A stretch of 64,000 bases of DNA, taken from assembly GCA_001596155.1 (NCBI GenBank), contig CP014771.1, forward strand, positions 1,302,001 to 1,366,000. The letters are read 5' to 3'. The translations under genes and the position numbers were made by a program. Below, one piece after another: positions 25,402-33,220 of this stretch (the first letter of the stretch is position 1; the number at the start of each line of letters is the position of its first letter). The notes under the pieces were generated by a model. It did no database searches, was not told the DNA's origin, and saw nothing but the letters and a program-made list of their open reading frames with translations. This stretch comes from Hymenobacter psoromatis. Its GTDB lineage: Bacteria > Bacteroidota > Bacteroidia > Cytophagales > Hymenobacteraceae.

Positions 25402-26859
25402 TTATTCCAGTATTTTTCTTTCGGCTGCCTGCCGCAATTTACTGTGTTTTTTTCCGTAGCCATAATAAATAGCCAAGCCGATGGCCAGCCACACGGCCAG
25501 GCGCAGCCAGGTTTCCCAGGGCAGGCTGGCCATCATTATCAGGCACGTCATAATGCCCAGAATAGGCACCAGCGGCACCCACGGCGTGCGGAAGCTGCGC
25601 GGCGCGTCGGGGTCGGTTTTGCGCAGAATAATAATTCCCAGGCACACCATCACGAAGGCCAGCAGCGTGCCGATGCTCACCATTTCGCCCACAATGGTGA
25701 TGGGCACGAAGCCCGCGAAAACGGCAATGAACGCGCCCAGCAGGAGGTTGGACTGCACCGGCGTGCGGAACTTGGGGTGGATGCGCGAAAAAGCGGGGGG
25801 TAGGAGGCCGTCTTTCGACATGGAGAAAAATACCCGCGACTGTCCCAATAAATCAACCAATATTACCGACGTATAGCCGATGAGAATGGCCAGAATAATA
25901 GCCCCGCTGAGCCAGGCGTAGGGCGTTTTTTCGATGGCAATGGCCACCGGCGCGGCGCTGTTTTTAAACTCGGTATAGTTGGCCAGGCCGGTGAGCACGT
26001 AGCCGAAAAGCACGAATAAAATGGTGCAAACCACCAGCGAACCCAGAATACCAATTGGCATATTACGCTGCGGATTTTTGGTTTCCTGCGCCATCGTGGC
26101 CACGATATCGAAGCCAATAAAGACGAAGAAGATAACCCCCGCGCCGCGCAAAACACCGCTCCAGCCAAACTCGCCAAACTTGCCGGTATTTTCTGGAATA
26201 AATGGGTGATAATTGGCCGGGTCAATATATTTCCAGCCCAGGGCAATAAATACTAAAACTACCGCCACTTTCAGGGCCACCACCAGCGCATTAAACCACG
26301 CTGAGCCCGAGGTGCCCCGAATGATAACCGCCGTGATGGCCAGCACCACTAGCATGGCCGGCACGTTGGCGTAGCCGTGCACCACCGAGCCATCGTGCAG
26401 GGTGGCCGACTCGAAGGGCGACATCACGAAGCGGGCGGGCAGGTGCAGGCCGTATTTTTCCAGGAATTTCAGGAGGTACTGCGACCAGCTGATGGCCACT
26501 GTGGCGGCGCCCACCGAGTATTCGAGCACGAGGTCCCAGCCGATTATCCAGGCAAATAATTCGCCCATCGTGGCGTAAGAATAGGTGTAGGCCGAGCCCG
26601 CCACCGGCACCAGCGCCGCAAACTCGGCGTAGCACAGGGCCGAGAACGCGCAGCCCACGGCCGCTACCACGAAGGAGAGCGTCACGGCTGGCCCCGCGTG
26701 GTTGGCCGCCGCCAGGCCGGTGAGCGAAAACAGCCCCGCACCAATAATAACTCCAATCCCCAGGGCAGTGAGGCTCAAACCGTTGAGCGTGCGCTTGAGG
26801 GTACCCGCGCCCGATTCGGCTGCTTCCTGCCGCAGCAGCTCCAATGATTTTTTCAGCAT
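25402..26859 (-). CDS. APC-family amino acid permease
   Basis: 485 residues with about 12 membrane segments. The N-terminal signature LNGLSLTALGIGVIIGAGLFSLTG contains the GxG unwound helix that binds the amino acid, followed by FSALCYAEFAALVPVAGSAYTYSYATMGEL, FIGFDIVATMAQETKNPQRNMP and a C-terminal PSFRTP-like stretch (PRSFRTPWVPLVP). Closest in style to cationic amino acid transporters (YfnA/CAT type); the substrate is not certain. Start ATG 26859 lies four bases after TACGTTAG, a weak -7 box, and just downstream of a 24-bp palindrome (26879-26902). Confidence 0.9.
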   Translation of the reverse strand: MLKKSLELLRQEAAESGAGTLKRTLNGLSLTALGIGVIIGAGLFSLTGLAAANHAGPAVTLSFVVAAVGCAFSALCYAEFAALVPVAGSAYTYSYATMGELFAWIIGWDLVLEYSVGAATVAISWSQYLLKFLEKYGLHLPARFVMSPFESATLHDGSVVHGYANVPAMLVVLAITAVIIRGTSGSAWFNALVVALKVAVVLVFIALGWKYIDPANYHPFIPENTGKFGEFGWSGVLRGAGVIFFVFIGFDIVATMAQETKNPQRNMPIGILGSLVVCTILFVLFGYVLTGLANYTEFKNSAAPVAIAIEKTPYAWLSGAIILAILIGYTSVILVDLLGQSRVFFSMSKDGLLPPAFSRIHPKFRTPVQSNLLLGAFIAVFAGFVPITIVGEMVSIGTLLAFVMVCLGIIILRKTDPDAPRSFRTPWVPLVPILGIMTCLIMMASLPWETWLRLAVWLAIGLAIYYGYGKKHSKLRQAAERKILE

Positions 26860-26878
26860 AAACTAACGTAGCGCGGAG

Positions 26879-26902
26879 GGTTGTTCCGGGCTTGTAACAA
26901 CC
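26879..26902. promoter_or_regulatory. possible operator upstream of the permease gene
   Basis: Perfect 7-bp inverted repeat GGTTGTT-N10-AACAACC located 20-43 bases before the permease ATG, overlapping the expected promoter. Spacing and symmetry fit a dimeric repressor site. No regulator gene lies beside it. The rest of 26903-27281 holds no gene that I can support. Confidence 0.35.
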
Positions 26903-27281
26903 AGCCCGCCCGGTACGCATTCGCGCCCGGCCAGCCTCGGTCAACCCTCTAAAAAATGAATAAAACGTGCCGCCGCACTGCTGGCTTTCAGCAACAACAG
27001 CCTACCCCCCACTGCCGGCTCCACGGGGCAGCAACGATAAAAAAGCTACTAAAAACGGGCGAAATAGCAGAAGGAGCCACTGGCTTTTATAGGGGCCGCC
27101 ATAGTTTGGCAGCCGGTTCGGTTGGCACCGTTCCGCGCGGGGCGGGGGTTGGCTAACGCCTTCTTACGGGTGCCGGCGCGTCGCAGAGCCTATCTCTCAG
27201 CGCCTCTTTATAAAAACAAGCGGGACCGGGTAGGCCTGCTCGACGGGGCAAAGGTAGGGCCGGATGAAGGTTTGCTGGTGC

Positions 27282-27929
27282 TCAGGCGGGCAGCCTACCC
27301 TCTTCCCAGGCCGTTAGCTCGGCTTGCAGGTTGCGGCGGGCGGGCGCGTCGAGCTCGGCGCGGAGACTCGGCGTGTGAAAAAGCACCGGCGCGGCGAGCA
27401 GCTTGGCCAGCACCTGGCGGCGGCCGGGGCGGTAGAGCAGGTCGGGCACGAGGCGGTACTCGCGGCGCACCTGGCGGGCGTAGGCCCCATACGCCGCTTC
27501 GGGCGCGCCCAGGATGCTGAGGTCGGCGTCCAGAAACAGCAGCAGGTCGGCATCGCCGGGCGGCTGGGGCTGGGTGTGGTCCTGGGTGCGGCGGATGAGG
27601 TCAGCCACGCGGGCCTGGCGGGCCGGTTCTAGGCTGGTCGCTTGCAGAAACTGCACGGCCCAGTCGGCGCTTTTGGCCTCGTTATCGTGCCGCAGGGCGT
27701 TGTACACGGCATCGTGGTACCAGATGGCCAGGTTGAGCACCGTTGCATCCTGCACCGGGAAGCGGGCTATTTGCTGTTGCAGCTTGGCTACGTGCGCCAG
27801 GTTGTGGTAGTGTCGGCTGGCGTCTGAGTAGGCGGCAACCAGCTGCTGATACTCGGCTTCGCGGCGAGCGTAGTCGGGTAGCAGCGGGGTAAGGAGAGCG
27901 TGCCAGTTAGCGGCCAGGTCAGCGTTCAT
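27282..27929 (-). CDS. predicted HD-superfamily metal-dependent hydrolase
   Basis: 215 residues of the COG4339 type. Metal ligands are visible in order: RHYHNLAHVAKL (His), LAIWYHDAVYNA (His-Asp) and a later Asp in LFLDADLSILG. The family is annotated as N-methyl-D-aspartate receptor NMDAR2C-like or HD phosphohydrolase; no substrate is established. Start ATG 27929. Downstream lies about 420 bp of non-coding DNA before the permease promoter. Confidence 0.82.
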   Translation of the reverse strand: MNADLAANWHALLTPLLPDYARREAEYQQLVAAYSDASRHYHNLAHVAKLQQQIARFPVQDATVLNLAIWYHDAVYNALRHDNEAKSADWAVQFLQATSLEPARQARVADLIRRTQDHTQPQPPGDADLLLFLDADLSILGAPEAAYGAYARQVRREYRLVPDLLYRPGRRQVLAKLLAAPVLFHTPSLRAELDAPARRNLQAELTAWEEGRLPA

Positions 27930-28101
27930 GCGGCAAGTTAGCGCAGGGCGTAAATGCGCTCGATTATCGCTGCTATTTTCAGGCCTTCGAGCGCGTTGGT
28001 GGTGGCGAAGCTGCGCTTTTGCAGGGTATATACTACGTTGTCAACTACCTGCACGTGGGGCCGGTAGCCGTTGCCTGATTTTGTGTCTTATGCCTTACAG
28101 T

Positions 28102-28283
28102 TTAGCTCTACTTTGGCAGGTTAACGTGTTTTCACCGCGGAAGACGCAGCGGGCTTCGCGGAAGAGTCGCAGAAGAACGACCTCTGCGACTCTTCCGCGA
28201 AGCCCGCTGCGTCTTCCGCGGTGAAAACACCTGTACTAGAAGCCGTTGCAAGCAGCAGTTTATAACTTGCCAAAGTAGAGTTA
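28102..28283. repeat. two-shell inverted repeat I
   Basis: An inner palindrome at 28126-28230 has long, nearly perfect arms beginning GTGTTTTCACCGCGGAAGAC and ending with the complement, separated by about ten bases. An outer shell of about 20 bp (AGCTCTACTTTGGCAGGTT at 28104 and AACTTGCCAAAGTAGAGTT at 28265) surrounds it. The right outer arm is also the beginning of the NADAR remnant. The rest of 27930-28100 shows nothing I can support. Confidence 0.85.
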
Positions 28284-28478
28284 GAATGGCTCATTGCCAA
28301 GATTGAAAAGAAAGAGCGGGTGAAATTCCTGTTTTTCTGGGGCCACCAGCGAAGCAAAAACGGTGACCTTACGGCGGCTTGTTTTAGCCAGTGGTGGGCA
28401 GCGCCGTTTGTTGTGGACAAGGTGCGCTACCCCACCACCGAGGCGCGGCTAGTAGCCAGGCAAGCTCCAGAGCCGTAA
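28266..28478 (+). pseudogene. NADAR-domain protein remnant (N-terminal fragment)
   Basis: A 70-codon open frame reads LEWLIAKIEKKERVKFLFFW, then GHQ..KNG, CFSQWW, FVVDKVRYPTTEA and stops. This is the beginning of a NADAR (DUF1768) N-glycosidase domain, where FFWGHQxSKxG, CFSQWW and YxTAEHxMMAxKA are the usual order. The frame has no start codon, because inverted repeat I occupies that place, and the domain is cut after the TAEH-like position, losing roughly the last 100 residues. NADAR proteins process ADP-ribose derivatives. The next gene's promoter overlaps the stop codon. Confidence 0.7.
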
Positions 28479-28484
28479 TTTTGC
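28476..28484 (+). promoter_or_regulatory. putative -7 box of the menE-like gene (TAATTTTGC)
   Basis: TAATTTTGC is an exact match to the Bacteroidota -7 consensus and ends three bases before ATG 28488, so the transcript should start at or inside the start codon (leaderless). The first three bases are the stop codon of the NADAR remnant. Confidence 0.6.
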
Positions 28485-28487
28485 CCT

Positions 28488-29609
28488 ATGCCTAGCTCCA
28501 ACCTCCCCACTTCCCTGCTGCTCAACGGCCGCGAATTCAGCTACGAAAGCCTGCAACAAAGCCCTACCCCCCACGCCAGCCTCAATGGCTACGAGGCCAA
28601 GGTGCTGGAGCTGCTGCGCCAGTGGCTGACGGGCGCCCAGGAATTTGGGCTGCGCACGTCGGGCAGCACCGGGCAGCCGCAGTTGATAGTGCTGAAGCGG
28701 CGGCAGCTGGCGGCCTCGGCGGCCCGCACCGGCGACTACTTCGACCTGGGGCCTGGCGACCGGGCGCTGGTCTGCCTCAACTGCGATTTTATTGGGGGCA
28801 AGATGATGCTGGTGCGCGGGCTGGTGCGCCACCTGCACCTGACCATCGTGGAGCCGCACGCCGACCCGTTTGACTTTGTGCCGGCCGACGCCGAGTTCGA
28901 CTTTGCGGCCTTCGTGCCCTTGCAGCTGCGGGCCGTGCTGGCAGCGGGCCGGGCCGGGCGGCTGGATAAAATGCGGGCCATTTTGGTGGGCGGCGCGGGC
29001 GTGGAGCCCAGCTTATTGACGGAGATTCAGAAGCTGAGAGTGCCGGTGTACCTGACGTATGGCATGACCGAAACCGCCTCGCACATGGCCCTGCGGCTGC
29101 TGAATACGCCCAAAGCCAGCGCGCACTACCGCGTGCTGCCCGGCCTGCACCTGGGCCAGGACGAGCGCGGCTGCCTCACGGTGCGCGGCGACGTGACCGA
29201 CGACCAGCTTATCACGACCAACGACCGCATCGAGCTGCTGGATAAACATACTTTTGACTGGCTGGGCCGGGTCGATTTCGTCATTAACTCGGGCGGCGTG
29301 AAGGTGCAGGCCGAGAAAGTGGAGCAGGTGCTCGACGTGGCCCTGGCCGAGCTGGGGCAGACGCGCCGCGCCTTTGTGGCCGGCCGGCCCGATGAGCGCC
29401 TGGGCCAGGCCGTGACGGCCTACGTGGAGGGCGCCGCCCTACCCCCCCCCACCGAGCGCAACCTGCTCGGCCTGCTGGCCGGGCGCCTCGGCAAATACGA
29501 GGTGCCCAAGGCGGTGCTCTACGTGCCGGCTTTCAAGTCAACGGCCTCGGGCAAGCTCGACCGGGCGGCCACGATGCGGGGTGTGGAACCGCCCCGCCGT
29601 AAACCTTAA
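28488..29609 (+). CDS. menE: AMP-binding ligase, probable O-succinylbenzoate-CoA ligase (MenE)
   Basis: 373 residues, short for the ANL superfamily and typical of MenE in Bacteroidota. Motifs: LRTSGSTGQPQLIVLKRR (ATP/AMP P-loop), YLTYGMTETASHMALR (A5), TNDRIELLDKHTFDWLGRVDFVINSGGVKVQAEKVE (the A7-A8 hinge) and C-terminal FKSTASGKLDRAATM with the catalytic Lys. MenE adenylates o-succinylbenzoate and joins it to CoA in menaquinone synthesis. No other men genes lie in the window, so the assignment rests on sequence alone. Confidence 0.82.
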   Translation: MPSSNLPTSLLLNGREFSYESLQQSPTPHASLNGYEAKVLELLRQWLTGAQEFGLRTSGSTGQPQLIVLKRRQLAASAARTGDYFDLGPGDRALVCLNCDFIGGKMMLVRGLVRHLHLTIVEPHADPFDFVPADAEFDFAAFVPLQLRAVLAAGRAGRLDKMRAILVGGAGVEPSLLTEIQKLRVPVYLTYGMTETASHMALRLLNTPKASAHYRVLPGLHLGQDERGCLTVRGDVTDDQLITTNDRIELLDKHTFDWLGRVDFVINSGGVKVQAEKVEQVLDVALAELGQTRRAFVAGRPDERLGQAVTAYVEGAALPPPTERNLLGLLAGRLGKYEVPKAVLYVPAFKSTASGKLDRAATMRGVEPPRRKP

Positions 29610-29618
29610 TTATTGTTG

Positions 29619-30497
29619 ATGAATAGATTAGCCAGCTTTTTTGGGCAGCGGCGGCGCTGGCGGGCCGGCCTGCTGGCCACCACGAGCCTGGCGCTGCCGG
29701 CCCTGGCCCTCGCCCAAACGCCCGACTCGACCAGCACGCACAGCGAGGCCGATACTACGGCCGCGCCGGTGGTGGCGCCCAGCGCCAGCGCGGCCGGTGG
29801 CCTGCCCTCCTCCGGGTTTGAAACGTACAATGTGAGTAGCCAGGGCATTCGCTACACGGCGGCGCTCACGGGCATTTATAGCTCGGGCACGGTAGAGCGT
29901 ATCTACTTCACTACCAGCCACACCGGCAACCTGGCCCTGGGCAAGCACTGGCTGCTGCCGGCGGCCCTCAACTACAGCTACGGCAAGCAGGATGGCCTGC
30001 TGCGCGAGCGCGAATTGATGGGCCTGTTCACGCCGGCCTACCGGCGCGGCCGCCTCAAATACTACGCCCTGGCCGAGGGCGAGCAGAGCAACCTGCGCGC
30101 CATTGCGCGGCGCTTCGTGGTGGGCGCGGGGGTAGGCTACCAGTTCTACCTCGATACGCTGCGCAATGAGGTGACGGTCAGCCAGATTTTTATCTATGAG
30201 CACACCGAATACCTCGAAGGGCTGCGGCGGCAGGTGCCCCGCTCCTCCACGCGCCTCAAGCTGCGGCTCAGCAAGGGGCCGGTAGTGTTCACGGCGCTGG
30301 GCTTCTACCAGCCCTCGCTACAGGATTTTGCCAACGACTACCGCATCAATACTACTAGCAGCCTGGGCTTTAGCGTGAGCCGCCACCTGGCCCTCACGGC
30401 CGCCTACACGTATTCTTACGAGAGTATCGCGGTTGAAAACCGCAGCTCCCTCAACACCAACCTCACGGTTGGCTTTACTTATTCGACCGGCAAGTAG
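29619..30497 (+). CDS. DUF481-like outer-membrane protein
   Basis: 292 residues beginning with a signal peptide (about residues 1-30, cleavage near ALALAQ). The mature part consists of alternating amphipathic strands (ALGKHWLLPAALNYSYGKQDG, FVVGAGVGYQFYLDTL, LALTAAYTYSYESIAV) and ends in an aromatic/positively charged beta strand (LTVGFTYSTGK), consistent with a small outer-membrane barrel of the DUF481/YdiY kind. Start ATG 29619 is preferred to TTG 29613. Function unknown. It follows menE by nine bases. Confidence 0.7.
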   Translation: MNRLASFFGQRRRWRAGLLATTSLALPALALAQTPDSTSTHSEADTTAAPVVAPSASAAGGLPSSGFETYNVSSQGIRYTAALTGIYSSGTVERIYFTTSHTGNLALGKHWLLPAALNYSYGKQDGLLRERELMGLFTPAYRRGRLKYYALAEGEQSNLRAIARRFVVGAGVGYQFYLDTLRNEVTVSQIFIYEHTEYLEGLRRQVPRSSTRLKLRLSKGPVVFTALGFYQPSLQDFANDYRINTTSSLGFSVSRHLALTAAYTYSYESIAVENRSSLNTNLTVGFTYSTGK

Positions 30498-30517
30498 GGG
30501 CGGTGTTCAGTTAAGAG

Positions 30518-30662
30518 CTGCTGTTACGCAACGGGGAGTAGCGCGAACGTTGTAGTTCGCGTCCCCGCGCCGTTTGGTTGATGCTAACGGCGCGGGGACG
30601 CGAACTACAAAGTTCGCGCTACTCCCCCTTGCCATCTCGAATAAGATAGGGCGTAACAGCAG
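30518..30662 (+). mobile_element. 145-bp palindromic element D, copy 1, with 7-bp target duplication
   Basis: Ends CTGCTGTTACGC (30518) and GCGTAACAGCAG (to 30662) form 12-bp terminal inverted repeats. Inside is a long hairpin with arms GGGGAGTAGCGCGAACGTTG and TAGTTCGCGTCCCCGCGCCG, and an asymmetric right tail (CATCTCGAATAAGATAGG). The direct repeat TTAAGAG flanks it on both sides (30511-30517 and 30663-30669), a 7-bp target-site duplication. It carries no open frame, so it needs a transposase in trans. It is inserted into a family-A repeat. Confidence 0.88.
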
Positions 30663-30711
30663 TTAAGAGTTAAGAATCAGTCCACAGGGGGCTTAACTCC
30701 TAACTCTTACC
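30663..30711. repeat. palindromic repeat family A, copy 2 (interrupted by element D)
   Basis: TTAAGAGTTAAGAATC on the left and CTTAACTCCTAACTCTTAC on the right form a short hairpin. The left arm continues before element D (CAGTTAAGAG at 30508-30517), so D landed in this repeat. Confidence 0.7.
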
Positions 30712-30724
30712 TGAATGGCGGGGT

Positions 30725-31513
30725 TTAGCGCAGGAATTTTTGGCGGGTCTGATTATTTATGCCGTGAATACGCAGGTCTTTTTGCGAAAAAAGCGGCTCG
30801 CGGCGGCGCACTACCCGAATGAGCGGGCCGATGAGCAGCTTGGCCCGCACGTAGAAAACGGGGCCGCTGATTTCGCGGCGCACCACTTCGGGCACGAACA
30901 GCGGCTGCCGCCAGCCCGCGCCCGCGCCCAGGCTGGCCCACGAGAAAAGCCGCATCTGGGCCGCCATCGAGGGCTCGACGAGCGCGATAAAGTCGCGCGG
31001 CGAGCGCACGCGGTTGTAGTCCTCGTTGGTATACTCGATGCGCACCGCGCCCATGCCGCCCTGCAGGTTAGCGCCCAACTCCCAGCGCGGGTTTTCGAGC
31101 ACGATGTACTCGCCGTAGAGGGCCACGTTGTAGAAGCGCAGGGTGGCATCGGCCTCGTCGGCGGCGTTGTCGGGCGGTTCGAGGCGGGTAGGGATGCGGC
31201 TGCTGAGGAAATAGAACGCGGCCCCGGTGCGCACGCGGCCGCGCCATTCCAGCCCCAGCTTGACGCCGTTGATGATGGAAAACTTGCTGTTGATGATGGA
31301 GTAGCGCGAGTCAATCTGCACGACCAGGCGGCGGCGGGCAAACACCGGGGCGGGCCGCGCGGTATCGCGCGGGGCCAGGGCCGGCGCGGCCCCGGCCGGC
31401 GATGCCAAGGCCGCCAGCAGCCCCAGCACGAGCCAGCTGCGCGCTCCCAAGCAAGCCCGAACTAGCTGATTAGTAAACGTAAACAAACAAATCAATCCTT
31501 TCACGAGGCCCAT
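30725..31513 (-). CDS. hypothetical secreted/outer-membrane protein
   Basis: 262 residues from ATG 31513 (a TTG two codons earlier is possible). A hydrophobic N-terminal segment (ARSWLVLGLLAALASPAGA) acts as signal peptide. The mature protein has repeated amphipathic strands (GVKLGLEWRGRVRTGAAFYFLSS, FYNVALYGEYIVLENPRWELGANLQGG, ASLGAGAGWRQPLF), suggesting a beta-barrel. No family recognised. It is the last gene of a minus-strand group with two TlpA-like proteins; 64 bases separate it from the first of them. Confidence 0.65.
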   Translation of the reverse strand: MGLVKGLICLFTFTNQLVRACLGARSWLVLGLLAALASPAGAAPALAPRDTARPAPVFARRRLVVQIDSRYSIINSKFSIINGVKLGLEWRGRVRTGAAFYFLSSRIPTRLEPPDNAADEADATLRFYNVALYGEYIVLENPRWELGANLQGGMGAVRIEYTNEDYNRVRSPRDFIALVEPSMAAQMRLFSWASLGAGAGWRQPLFVPEVVRREISGPVFYVRAKLLIGPLIRVVRRREPLFSQKDLRIHGINNQTRQKFLR

Positions 31514-31577
31514 ACGCAACGCGCGGCCGGGCCGTTAAAATAGTAATAATATAGAGGAGCTTAACCGGGCGGTGCCC

Positions 31578-33113
31578 CTAAGGTTTCAACGCCTGCTCGA
31601 GGGCGTTATCGATGGCTGGGCTGGTAGAAGGCCGCAACGACGGGTTAGCAAGAATGCGGCCATCGCGGCCAATGAGCCAGTAGCTGGGAATGGACTGCAC
31701 CGCGAAGGCCCTGGCGGCCGCCCCGTCGAAGGCCGCGCCGTCGTGCAGCTGCACGGCGTTGGGGCTGGCGGGCTGCTTGGTGGCCAGGTAGCGCTGCCAG
31801 TCGGCGGCCTTGCTATCGAGCGACACGTAGAGAAACACCACGTCGCGGCCCGCGAATTTCTGGCGCAGGGCCAGGCTGGCGGGCATTTCGGCCAGGCAGG
31901 GCGCGCACCAGGTAGCCCAAAAGTCGAGGTACACTACCTTGCCGCGCAGGCTGCTGAGCGCTACCAGCCGGCCGCTGGCATCGGGCAGGGTGAAGTCGGG
32001 CGCGGGCTGGCCGGTGGCCAGGCCCAGGTGGGTGCGCACGGCCTGACGCAGGGCGCGGGCAATGGTCGAGTCGTGATTATGAGCCCGAAAATCGGGCAGC
32101 AGCGGACGAATGTCGGTGTGCTCGCTTTCCACCTTGCCCAGCAGATACTGACCCACGGTCACGTCGCGCACGCGGCCATCGCCGAGCACGTCGGTGGCCC
32201 GCTGGTAGAGGCGGGCACCGGCGTCGCGGCCGGTGGGCAGGTTGCCATCCGGGTCGTTAAACTGAGTGAAGCCGTAGGTCATCAGCACGCTCTGGAAGGC
32301 GCTTTGGGTGAGGGCCGAATCGCGCCGGTCGAGCTGCAAATCGCGCATAAACTCGTAATAATCAACGGGCAGCGTAGCATAGCCATCGCGCCGCCGCTGG
32401 GCCGACTGCCGCGAATAGTAGCTCAGCAGCGAGCTGGCCCACTCGTAGTCGAGGGCCTGCTGCTGCTGGCGCAGAAAAGCCGCCGGCAGCGGGTGCGCCG
32501 CCGCAAAAGTGGCCAGCGCCGCCCGCCGCTGCTGGCGGTAGGCATCGGCGGCGCGGCGCAGCTCGGCGGCGCTGAGGGTGGCGGCGCGGGCGTCGGGCGT
32601 GCGGCGGGCCTCATCGTCCTGGCTGGCCAGCAGGTAGCTCTGGGCCAGGTAGTTATTGGCACCGGCCCCGCCGCCGGTGAAGGCAATAGTCTGGTCGAGG
32701 CGGCCGGGGTCGAAGGCCAGCCGCAGCTCGTCGCCGGGTGTGAGGTAGAGGGTCGCGAACTCGCCGTCGTAGCCCAGGCGCGCCTCAGTGGGCGCGGCCA
32801 GGGGGGGTAGGGCCAGCCGAAAATCACCGGCCGGGCTCACCTTGGCCGTCACCGTCTGGGTGGGGCGCCCGCGCCAGTCGGGCGCGTAGCTGAGGCTGAT
32901 GGTAGGGGCCGTCACGGCATCGAGGTGGCCGCTCACTACTACGCCATTGCCAATGGCCACTGCGTCCGGGGCCGCCCGAAAAGGCGGCGCCTTGAAGGGC
33001 GGCGGGGGGGGTAGGGCGGGCCGGCGCGCCGGCGGCGCCCGCCGCGCCAGCTGGGTTTGGGCAGCGGCGACCAGCGGCCAGGTGCTTAGCAGCAGCCAGG
33101 CCAACGTTTTCAT
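31578..33113 (-). CDS. TlpA-like thiol-disulfide oxidoreductase with N-terminal DUF4369-like domain
   Basis: 511 residues from ATG 33113, which starts the signal peptide MKTLAWLLLSTWPLVAAAQ. The region to about 150 is beta-rich (SGHLDAVTAPTISLSYAP, YLTPGDELRLAFDPG), as in DUF4369 lipoproteins, followed by a helical middle and a C-terminal thioredoxin domain with DFTLPDASGRLVALSSLRGKVVYLDFW and the redox motif WCAPC. The protein is periplasmic and likely reduces or oxidises envelope thiols. A paralogue (33221-34654) lies directly upstream with the same three-part layout. Confidence 0.88.
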   Translation of the reverse strand: MKTLAWLLLSTWPLVAAAQTQLARRAPPARRPALPPPPPFKAPPFRAAPDAVAIGNGVVVSGHLDAVTAPTISLSYAPDWRGRPTQTVTAKVSPAGDFRLALPPLAAPTEARLGYDGEFATLYLTPGDELRLAFDPGRLDQTIAFTGGGAGANNYLAQSYLLASQDDEARRTPDARAATLSAAELRRAADAYRQQRRAALATFAAAHPLPAAFLRQQQQALDYEWASSLLSYYSRQSAQRRRDGYATLPVDYYEFMRDLQLDRRDSALTQSAFQSVLMTYGFTQFNDPDGNLPTGRDAGARLYQRATDVLGDGRVRDVTVGQYLLGKVESEHTDIRPLLPDFRAHNHDSTIARALRQAVRTHLGLATGQPAPDFTLPDASGRLVALSSLRGKVVYLDFWATWCAPCLAEMPASLALRQKFAGRDVVFLYVSLDSKAADWQRYLATKQPASPNAVQLHDGAAFDGAAARAFAVQSIPSYWLIGRDGRILANPSLRPSTSPAIDNALEQALKP

Positions 33114-33220
33114 TAGCAACCCGGTACGCCTGGCAGCGCGGCAACTCAACGCCATAAGGCAGCGGCCGGGGATGGGGACCGGCTCCGCAAAGATAACCCG
33201 CCCTACCCCCGGCCGGGCGG

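Noticed and set aside
26860..27281. tRNA or small RNA gene in the gap
   Set aside because: I looked for a tRNA T-loop and acceptor pairing and for long hairpins and found none beyond the operator-like palindrome.
26956..27520. Small plus-strand frames between the permease and HD genes
   Set aside because: No coding-like composition, no start context, and the later part overlaps the HD gene on the other strand.
31572..32810. 412-codon open frame antisense to the first TlpA-like gene
   Set aside because: Shadow of a gene with signal peptide and WCAPC motif; no independent coding evidence.
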